Source: an uncultured Bacilli bacterium (GTDB taxonomy: Bacteria; Bacillota_I; Bacilli_A; RF39; UBA660). From it: a stretch of DNA of 29,414 nucleotides. The translations under genes were made by a program, and so were the position numbers. Under the pieces are notes generated by a model. That model saw only the letters and a program-made list of their open reading frames with translations. It made no database searches and was not told the DNA's origin. Positions 24,315 to 29,414 of this stretch are shown piece after piece. Where the stretch lies: contig CALVMI010000083.1 of assembly GCA_944345045.1 (NCBI GenBank), positions 1 through 29,414 of the forward strand, written 5' to 3'. The stretch's first letter is position 1, and the number at the start of each line of letters is the position of its first letter.

Positions 24315-25568
24315 ATGAAAAAGATTGTTATTCAAGGAGGAAAAACTTTAAGCGGAACCATTCCCATTTCGGGTGCCAAAAATAGCGCAGTTGCTTTAAT
24401 ACCAGCTGCGATTTTGTGTGACGAGACAACAACTATTTTCAGTGTTCCCGAAATATCTGATCGTGATAATTTGATAGAAATCATCAAATTATTAAATGGT
24501 AAAGTAACAATTGAAAATGATACTCTATATATTGATTCAAGTAATATAAAAAATGCTTATATCCCAGAAGAACTTTCTTCTAAATTACGAGCTTCTTACT
24601 ATTTTATGGGGGCATTGCTAGGAAAAAACAACTACGTAGAAATTGCTTTACCAGGAGGATGTAAAATAGGTAATCGTAAAATTGATTTTCACTTAAAGGG
24701 GTTTAAAGCATTAGGTGCTACAATTATTGAAGAAGAAAACAAATATATTATTAAAGCTGATAAATTAGTCGGCAATAAAATCTATTTTGATTTTGCAAGT
24801 GTAGGTGCAACAATAAATGTGATGCTTACCGCGGTTAAAGCAGAAGGAACAACTGTAATTAACAATGCTGCCAAAGAACCAGAAATTGTCAATATTGCAA
24901 CATTTTTAAATAATATGGGAGCTAAAATTCGCGGGGCTGGAACTAGTAAAATTACTATAGAAGGAGTAAATTATTTACATAAAGCAATGATTGAAGTGAT
25001 TCCAGATAGAATTGAAGCAGGCACATATATTATTATTGGTGCACTTTTAGGAAATAAGTTGCGAGTAGAAAATGTAATTAAAGAACATTTAACATCTCTT
25101 TTAAGTAAACTTCAAGAAATAGGTGTAAAAATAGAAATAAATGAAAATAGTATTGTCGTAACAAAAGCTGAAAAATTAAAAGCTTTTAATATAACAACAT
25201 TAATATATCCAGGATTTCCTACCGATTTAGCTCAACCTATGACAACATTAATGACGCAATGTGAAGGAATGAGTATTTTAGAAGAAACAATCCATTCAAA
25301 TCGTATGGGACAAGTTCCTTACTTAAATGAAATGGGAGCCGATATTACTGTTAAAAATCAAATGGCTTTTATAAACGGAAAAACACCTCTTTTTGGTCAA
25401 GAAGTTACAGCAAGTGATTTAAGAGCTGGTGCCTCGCTAGTTACAGCCGGTCTAATTGCTAAAGGAACTACAACAATAAAAGACATTGAACATATTTTAA
25501 GAGGTTATGAACGCATCGTTGAAAAGTTATCTGGTGTAGGAGCCGATATTAAGATAATCGAAGAATAA
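24315..25568 (+). CDS. murA: UDP-N-acetylglucosamine 1-carboxyvinyltransferase MurA
   Basis: First committed step of peptidoglycan synthesis: transfer of enolpyruvate from PEP to UDP-GlcNAc. The 417-residue protein has the two-domain EPSP-synthase-like fold, SGAKNSAVALIPA near the start, and the active-site loop LPGGCKIGNRKIDFH with the catalytic cysteine that fosfomycin attacks, so the target is of the sensitive type. AAAGGACGG precedes ATG 24315; TGATATAGT (24283-24291) is a possible extended -10. It confirms a walled organism. In B. subtilis one murA lies next to ywmB and spoIID, similar to the order here. Confidence 0.96.
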   Translation: MKKIVIQGGKTLSGTIPISGAKNSAVALIPAAILCDETTTIFSVPEISDRDNLIEIIKLLNGKVTIENDTLYIDSSNIKNAYIPEELSSKLRASYYFMGALLGKNNYVEIALPGGCKIGNRKIDFHLKGFKALGATIIEEENKYIIKADKLVGNKIYFDFASVGATINVMLTAVKAEGTTVINNAAKEPEIVNIATFLNNMGAKIRGAGTSKITIEGVNYLHKAMIEVIPDRIEAGTYIIIGALLGNKLRVENVIKEHLTSLLSKLQEIGVKIEINENSIVVTKAEKLKAFNITTLIYPGFPTDLAQPMTTLMTQCEGMSILEETIHSNRMGQVPYLNEMGADITVKNQMAFINGKTPLFGQEVTASDLRAGASLVTAGLIAKGTTTIKDIEHILRGYERIVEKLSGVGADIKIIEE

Positions 25569-25648
25569 GTATAAACAAGAGAAATAAAATAGCTGTTAAT
25601 TTATTGTTATATTGAAATCTGCAATTAAGCATAAAATAATTAGAAAAA

Positions 25649-25675
25649 AATTAATTGTCCTCAGAACAATTAATT
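25649..25675. repeat. 10-bp perfect inverted repeat without T tract
   Basis: AATTAATTGT-cctcaga-ACAATTAATT lies in the 200-base gap after murA. It is followed by GACTT, so it is not a standard terminator. It may be an operator or an RNA structure; no function is assigned. Confidence 0.7.
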
Positions 25676-25715
25676 GACTTAATAAATAAGTTTACTATCG
25701 AAATACTAAAATAAA

Positions 25716-25744
25716 CGAGAAAATAACATTTTCTCGCTTTTTTT
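25716..25744 (+). terminator. Terminator before the SGNH gene
   Basis: CGAGAAAA-taaca-TTTTCTCG (8 bp perfect stem) followed by C and seven T, 148 bases after the murA stop. Confidence 0.8.
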
Positions 25745-25768
25745 ACATAATATTTACTAGGTGTAAAT

Positions 25769-26437
25769 ATGAAGAAAATAATTATATTAACCACAATGAT
25801 CGGGGCAATTTGTACTTTCTTTATTTATAAATTTTTGTATCATGAAGATATAAACATTGTCACTCTAGGCGATGGAATATCATTAGGTAAAACTGCCTTT
25901 AACGTCCAAGGCTATAGTTATAATGATTATTTAAAAGATTATTTTGAAGAAAACAGTATTGTAAAAGAATACATAACAGAATTTTCTAGTGAAGAAGAAA
26001 CAACTACAACATTACTATTAAAACTTCAAACAAATTATACTTTAGAAAGTACAAATACATCAATTACACAAGCTATATCCAAAGCCAAAATTTTAACGAT
26101 ATCATTAGGAATGTATGAATTAAATAATAAGGACGAATTAACTAGTCCAGTTGTTGATGAGTACATAGAAAATATGGAAAAGATTGTTAAAATGTTACGG
26201 ATTAATGATAAAAAAGATATTTTTTTACTCAGTTTATATTCAACTTCTAAAATAAAAGAAGACGAAACAAGCAATATAAATAATCGGTTGAAAGATCTTT
26301 GTATAAAATATAACATTACTTTTATTGATATAAGTGAAATTTCTAAAAATTCTGATTACTTTTTTACCAATACTAGTTATTTTGTTAATTATAAAGCACA
26401 TCGTTTTATCAGCGAAAAAATTATTGACAAATTGTAA
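25769..26437 (+). CDS. Membrane-anchored SGNH-hydrolase-like protein with altered catalytic residues
   Basis: A 222-residue protein with an N-terminal membrane anchor or signal (about 3-22) and an outside domain resembling SGNH/GDSL hydrolases: block I appears as VTLGDGISLG (31-40), a glycine-bearing block near TISLGMYELN, and a final helix after NYKAH. The usual GDS serine is Gly36, and the C-terminal DxxH position reads SYFV (203-206) in my alignment, so the catalytic Ser, Asp and His all seem lost. It may bind rather than cut its ligand, perhaps a cell-wall glycan. The identification rests on motif spacing and is moderate. It stands alone between murA and rpmE, with a terminator 25 bases upstream; the ribosome binding site is AGGTG. 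Confidence 0.6.
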   Translation: MKKIIILTTMIGAICTFFIYKFLYHEDINIVTLGDGISLGKTAFNVQGYSYNDYLKDYFEENSIVKEYITEFSSEEETTTTLLLKLQTNYTLESTNTSITQAISKAKILTISLGMYELNNKDELTSPVVDEYIENMEKIVKMLRINDKKDIFLLSLYSTSKIKEDETSNINNRLKDLCIKYNITFIDISEISKNSDYFFTNTSYFVNYKAHRFISEKIIDKL

Positions 26438-26453
26438 ATCACGTTAAAAAAAC

Positions 26454-26481
26454 TTGATTCGATCAAAAAATATGATATAAT
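26454..26481 (+). promoter_or_regulatory. rpmE promoter
   Basis: TTGATT (26454-26459) and TATAAT (26476-26481) with a 16-base spacer; a TG precedes TATAAT as an extended -10. Confidence 0.7.
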
Positions 26482-26502
26482 ACTGTGGACGAAAGAAAAT
26501 CT

Positions 26503-26521
26503 ATGCTCAAAAATTGAGTAT
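26503..26521 (+). promoter_or_regulatory. Leader hairpin of rpmE
   Basis: ATGCTCAA-aaa-TTGAGTAT (8 bp with one G-T pair) ends 4 bases before the AAAGGAG ribosome binding site. No T tract follows. It could be a site for L31 autoregulation or an RNA-stabilising stem; this is inference. Confidence 0.4.
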
Positions 26522-26540
26522 GGCGAAAGGAGTAGATGTT

Positions 26541-26753
26541 ATGAAAGCAAACATTCATCCAGAAATGAAAGAAGTAACAGTTACTTGTGCTTGTGGAGCT
26601 TCATTTAAAACTATGTCTACAAAAGATCATATTGATGTAGAAGTATGTTCAGAATGTCATCCATTCTATACAGGAAAACAAGGTAAAGCAAGTAAAGCTG
26701 GTAATATTGAAAAATTCAATCGTAAATATAACATGAACAAAGAAGAAAAATAA
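26541..26753 (+). CDS. rpmE: 50S ribosomal protein L31, zinc-binding form
   Basis: Large-subunit protein of 70 residues. Four cysteines, Cys16, Cys18, Cys36 and Cys39 (CAC and CSEC), mark the zinc-containing type, usually replaced by a cysteine-free paralogue under zinc shortage. Conserved HPFYTGKQ follows. AAAGGAG 8 bases before ATG 26541 selects this start over in-frame starts at 26514 and upstream. Confidence 0.94.
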   Translation: MKANIHPEMKEVTVTCACGASFKTMSTKDHIDVEVCSECHPFYTGKQGKASKAGNIEKFNRKYNMNKEEK

Positions 26754-26770
26754 AAATTCTTCTTTTTTTT
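26740..26770 (+). terminator. rpmE terminator
   Basis: AAGAAGAA pairs with TTCTTCTT across an A-rich loop, followed by a T run. It overlaps the last codons of rpmE. Confidence 0.7.
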
Positions 26771-26814
26771 ATGCCATAAACAGTATATAATATGAATATA
26801 AGGAGCATAAAGTT

Positions 26815-27267
26815 ATGAAAGTATATATTGGAGCCGATCATCGTGGCAAAGAATTAGAAGAGTATTTATATCAAGTGTTAAAAAAATCAGGAGTTGATAT
26901 TGAAAAAACATCTGTTCCAACGACAGAACAAGATGATTATCCTGATTTTGCATTTGATGTTTGTAAAAACGTTTTAATAGACAAGGATAATTTAGGAATT
27001 TTGTTATGTGGCAATGGCATAGGAATATCTATTGCGGCAAATAAAGTAAAAGGTATCAGATGCGCTAGAGTAGTAAATGAAGAAGATGCTCACCACGCCA
27101 AAAATCATAATGGAGCGAATGTGATCGCGTTTGGAGGAGTATCAAAAGAAGAAGCTGTAAATATTGTAAAGATGTTTTTAAATACCGAAGCGGCATCTGA
27201 ACCTCGCCATTTAAGAAGAATCCAAAAAATAATAGATTACGAACGAGGTACATATAATGAATTATAA
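26815..27267 (+). CDS. rpiB: Ribose 5-phosphate isomerase B
   Basis: Interconverts ribose 5-phosphate and ribulose 5-phosphate in the pentose phosphate pathway. The 150-residue product has GADHRGKEL at the start, the active-site cysteine Cys65 in LLCGNGIGISIAANK, and HNGANVIAFGG. AAGGAG precedes the ATG; a TATAAT (26786-26791) upstream is a probable -10. The 3' end overlaps ywzB by 11 bases. The B. subtilis counterpart, ywlF, lies in the same general prfA-spoIIR-ywlD neighbourhood. A sugar-phosphate isomerase of the LacAB type is the alternative but less likely. Confidence 0.93.
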   Translation: MKVYIGADHRGKELEEYLYQVLKKSGVDIEKTSVPTTEQDDYPDFAFDVCKNVLIDKDNLGILLCGNGIGISIAANKVKGIRCARVVNEEDAHHAKNHNGANVIAFGGVSKEEAVNIVKMFLNTEAASEPRHLRRIQKIIDYERGTYNEL

Positions 27268-27436
27268 AATATATTTGTACATTTTCTTTTCTATGCTTGC
27301 TGCCTTTGCTTTATCTGGCATAAACTACGAAAAATTTATCAAAAAAAATCGCGTTTGGGAAACGAGAATTTTAGTATTGCTTTTAAGCCTAACCATTGGA
27401 TATTTAGTAACAAATTTTATTTTAGAATTTTTATAA
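27257..27436 (+). CDS. ywzB: DUF1146 (YwzB-like) small membrane protein
   Basis: A 59-residue protein with two membrane segments: about 4-22 (ending FALSGINYEKF) and about 38-57 (RILVLLLSLTIGYLVTNFIL), joined by a basic loop (KKNRVWETR). The second half matches the pattern of DUF1146, in which a basic xxRxL...LSIxxGYLVxxFxxxxL stretch is typical; the B. subtilis member ywzB lies just before ywmB-murAA-spoIID. Function is unknown. The start lies inside rpiB, 11 bases from its end, so translation is probably coupled; spoIID follows 10 bases later. Confidence 0.8.
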   Translation: MNYKIYLYIFFSMLAAFALSGINYEKFIKKNRVWETRILVLLLSLTIGYLVTNFILEFL

Positions 27437-27446
27437 GGAGACGCTT

Positions 27447-28367
27447 ATGAAAAACAAAATATTATTAGCCGTAGTAGGAATACTTACGGTTATTTTACTT
27501 ATAGTAACATTTTCCGTAAAAGAGATGATAAAGCCTATTCCAATAGAGGAAGGAAAAGAACCAATAGTCATTCGACTTTTAAATGAAAGTGATGGAAGTA
27601 TTACAAATATTAATTTAGAGGACTATATTATTGGCGTTGTCGCTGCAGAAATGCCAGCAAGTTTCGAATCAGAAGCTTTAAAAGCCCAAGCAATCGCCGC
27701 AAGGACATATGCAATGTATAAAAAAGAAACAAGAAATTTAGAATATGATTTAATTATGGGAACAAAAGATCAAGCTTATAAAAACAATCAAACGTTATTA
27801 GCTCAGTGGGGATTAAATTTTTTTAAATATTATCTAAAAATTCGTGAAGCAGTTATCGACACTCAAGGTAAAGTATTAACATATGACGGCCAAGTTATCA
27901 ATGCTTTTTACTTTTCGATGAGTAATGGTTATACAGAGAACAGTGAGCTTGTATTTAAACAAGATTTACCGTATCTTAACAGCGTTCCTTCATCATGGGA
28001 CAATGAATCGATTGAAAACTATAGGTATACTACAACTATTTCTCGAGAAGATTTTTGCTCATCGTTGGAAGTATCTTGTGATACAATTACAATTATAAAT
28101 ATTGAAAGAAGTAATTCAAATCGTATTTTAAATATTACTATTAACGATAAAACCTTTTCCGGCACGGAAGTAAGAACAAAATTAGGGTTAAGATCAACTG
28201 ACTTTGATATGGAAATAAGTAGCAATGAAATTAAGATTACTACGAGAGGTTATGGTCATGGTGTAGGTATGAGTCAATACGGAGCAAATGGCATGGCAAA
28301 AGAAGGATATAGTTACGAAGAAATATTAAAACATTATTATCAAAACACTGAAATTTCAGTTTTATAG
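27447..28367 (+). CDS. spoIID: Stage II sporulation protein SpoIID (peptidoglycan lytic transglycosylase)
   Basis: Membrane-anchored lytic transglycosylase that acts with SpoIIM and SpoIIP to thin the septum and drive engulfment of the forespore. The 306-residue product has a membrane anchor (about 5-23), the family motif GVVAAEMPASFESEALKAQ with the likely catalytic Glu68, NGYTENSE (160-167) and the C-terminal GYGHGVGMSQYGANGMA. Where many SpoIID have FHS (a metal-ligand histidine region) this one has YFS (155-157). AAGGAG precedes ATG 27447. ywzB, spoIID and spoIIQ form the same cluster as in B. subtilis. Confidence 0.94.
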   Translation: MKNKILLAVVGILTVILLIVTFSVKEMIKPIPIEEGKEPIVIRLLNESDGSITNINLEDYIIGVVAAEMPASFESEALKAQAIAARTYAMYKKETRNLEYDLIMGTKDQAYKNNQTLLAQWGLNFFKYYLKIREAVIDTQGKVLTYDGQVINAFYFSMSNGYTENSELVFKQDLPYLNSVPSSWDNESIENYRYTTTISREDFCSSLEVSCDTITIINIERSNSNRILNITINDKTFSGTEVRTKLGLRSTDFDMEISSNEIKITTRGYGHGVGMSQYGANGMAKEGYSYEEILKHYYQNTEISVL

Positions 28368-28395
28368 GTATAAAAAAACTTGTTTTATCCAAAAT
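28368..28395 (+). promoter_or_regulatory. Possible sigma F promoter of spoIIQ
   Basis: GTATA (28368-28372) fits the sigma F -35 pattern GHATR; 15 bases later TCCAAAAT (28388-28395) matches 6 of 8 positions of GGHRARHT but lacks the leading GG. In B. subtilis spoIIQ is a sigma F gene. The predicted start would lie almost at the ribosome binding site. Confidence 0.3.
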
Positions 28396-28415
28396 ATACT
28401 CGAGGAGGAACAAGA

Positions 28416-29075
28416 ATGAAAAAAAGAAAGTTAAAAGGATATGTTTTGTCAACAATTTATTTGGGAATATTAATAGTCATGGTTGTAAGTATTACGTTTT
28501 TAAGTCAAAGCTTATTAAACAGTAATATTAATAATGATGATTATAACTATAGTACAAGTGTTTTTGAAAGTGACGAAGAAAAACCAACTAATTTAGAAAC
28601 AACTGAAAAGGTAGAGAAGACGATTTCACTTCCATATTCGAGTGAGAAAGTAACTGTAGCAAAGAATTTTTATAGTCAAGAAGACTCAGTAGAAAATCAA
28701 GAAAAAGCCTTAATATATTATGAAAATACATATATGCCAAATACAGGTATATTATACGAAAGCGATGAAAAGTTTGATGTTATGGCTATTTTAGATGGTA
28801 CAGTAAAAGAAATTAAAGAAGACGAAATATTAGGAAACATGTTAAGTGTTGAACATGAAAATAACATAACAACGGTATATTATGCATTAGGAGAAATAAA
28901 AGTAAATGTTGGCGATACTGTGAGTCAAAATCAAATAATAGCCACTTCTGGATCTAGTAAATTACAAACAGATAAAACAGAAACATTATTATTTGAAATT
29001 TATATTGATGGTGTATTAAAAAATCCAAATACATTATTTAACAAAACAATTTCCGAAATAACTGAATCCCCATAG
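28416..29075 (+). CDS. spoIIQ: SpoIIQ-like protein with degenerate LytM (M23) domain
   Basis: In B. subtilis SpoIIQ is a forespore membrane protein whose outside LytM domain binds SpoIIIAH of the mother cell, holding the two cells together during engulfment. Here a membrane anchor (about 9-31) is followed by a linker and a LytM domain (about 108-206) including PNTGILYESDEKFDVMAILD and GNMLSVEHENNITTVYY. Metal-binding positions are lost: the HxGxD motif reads NTGIL (109-113) and the HxH motif reads TLL (190-192), so it should be non-catalytic. The frame opens at 28380, but GGAGGAACAAGA before ATG 28416 selects the 219-residue form. It lies 48 bases after spoIID. Confidence 0.88.
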   Translation: MKKRKLKGYVLSTIYLGILIVMVVSITFLSQSLLNSNINNDDYNYSTSVFESDEEKPTNLETTEKVEKTISLPYSSEKVTVAKNFYSQEDSVENQEKALIYYENTYMPNTGILYESDEKFDVMAILDGTVKEIKEDEILGNMLSVEHENNITTVYYALGEIKVNVGDTVSQNQIIATSGSSKLQTDKTETLLFEIYIDGVLKNPNTLFNKTISEITESP

Positions 29076-29086
29076 GGATTTTTTTT
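29065..29086 (+). terminator. spoIIQ terminator
   Basis: AATCCC-cata-GGGATT (6 bp perfect stem) followed by T, spanning the spoIIQ stop codon. Confidence 0.8.
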
Positions 29087-29392
29087 CAAAATGATAAAAA
29101 TTTATTTATTTGAAAATATTATTTAATATCAAGAATAAGACAAAATGAAAGTAAATCATGAAAAAAGTTTAAATATGTGTGTAAAAAAATGTAAAGTTAA
29201 GATTTTTCTTTTTAGAAGTTATAATTGAATTTAATCCTTTTAATTCGGGAAAAAATGATATATCGTTATTATTATTAAAATTTTAAGCCTCACATAATAT
29301 CTCAAAAAAGAGAAAAAAGTATTTTCAAAAGGAAGCGGGATGTGATATAATTGCTTACAGTAAACGAGAGATAGAAAAGGTGTGAGAAAAGA
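29087..29392. other. AT-rich gene-free stretch upstream of the last gene
   Basis: About 300 bases without a supported gene. Besides the promoter near its right end it has a second TATAAT at 29220-29225 with a weak TTAAGA 17 bases upstream. No riboswitch, tRNA or repeat was recognised. Confidence 0.6.
29323..29351 (+). promoter_or_regulatory. Promoter of the gene at the right edge
   Basis: Extended -10 TGATATAAT (TATAAT at 29346-29351), with TTTCAA 17 bases upstream as a weak -35. Confidence 0.55.
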
Positions 29393-29414
29393 ATGGTAAA
29401 GTTTATAGTAGTAG
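29393..29414 (+). CDS. Start of an unidentified gene (cut by window edge)
   Basis: ATG at 29393 follows AAGGTGTGAG by about 8-10 bases and lies about 40 bases after an extended -10. Only seven codons are visible (MVKFIVV). They do not resemble the start of SpoIIID or Mbl, the genes that follow spoIIQ in B. subtilis. The product cannot be named. Confidence 0.55.

Noticed and set aside
29145..29228. 27-codon open frame after spoIIQ
   Set aside because: No ribosome binding site and no recognisable protein features.
29243..29256. CGGGAAA half of a Noc site in the last gap
   Set aside because: Only about 8 of 14 positions match.
1..29414. tRNA, rRNA, CRISPR, insertion sequence or prophage genes
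   Set aside because: No cloverleaf, rRNA, regularly spaced repeat or transposase/phage motif was seen; nearly all space is taken by conserved genes.

Overview
The window is a roughly 29 kb, AT-rich piece of bacterial chromosome spanning the replication origin of a low-GC, cell-walled, endospore-forming Firmicute. Gene order is close to that around the Bacillus subtilis origin. The reduced proteins and AT-rich codons suggest a Bacilli lineage near Erysipelotrichales/RF39/Mycoplasmatota-type gut bacteria; that placement is inference. TGA is read as stop: it ends dnaA, and tryptophan is TGG. Of 28 complete genes, 19 end in TAA, 8 in TAG and only 1 in TGA.

Left arm (1-8740, all minus strand, reading away from the origin): dnaA, dnaN, a comK homologue, recF, gyrB and gyrA (cut by the left edge). 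Perfect DnaA boxes lie both in the dnaA-dnaN gap (7208-7351) and upstream of dnaA (8741-9132), giving a bipartite oriC like that of B. subtilis. The comK-like gene sits where a small S4-domain gene (yaaA) usually lies in related genomes.

Right arm, first block (9133-16697, plus strand): rpmH, rnpA, yidC and jag (ribosome, RNase P, membrane insertion), then mnmE, mnmG, rsmG (tRNA and rRNA modification) and a noc/parB-family gene. Between jag and mnmE lies a perfect palindrome, ATTTCCCGGGAAAT, which is the Noc-binding sequence known from B. subtilis. The encoded protein carries Noc-type specificity residues, so protein and site appear to match.

Right arm, second block: a class A penicillin-binding protein (16732-18672) is the only gene facing the origin. 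It is followed by ywiB-argS-rpoE-prfA-prmC-spoIIR (translation, RNA polymerase delta, sporulation signal), mntP, murA, a degenerate SGNH-fold protein, rpmE, rpiB, ywzB, spoIID and spoIIQ. The window ends seven codons into an unidentified gene. SpoIIR, SpoIID and SpoIIQ point to endospore formation: SpoIIR signals from forespore to mother cell, and SpoIID and SpoIIQ act in engulfment.

The most interesting points are the origin-linked, C-terminally short ComK with a candidate Spo0A box on its promoter; the Noc homologue that lacks the N-terminal membrane helix but has a long acidic linker; and a hydrophobic frame hidden between comK and recF.
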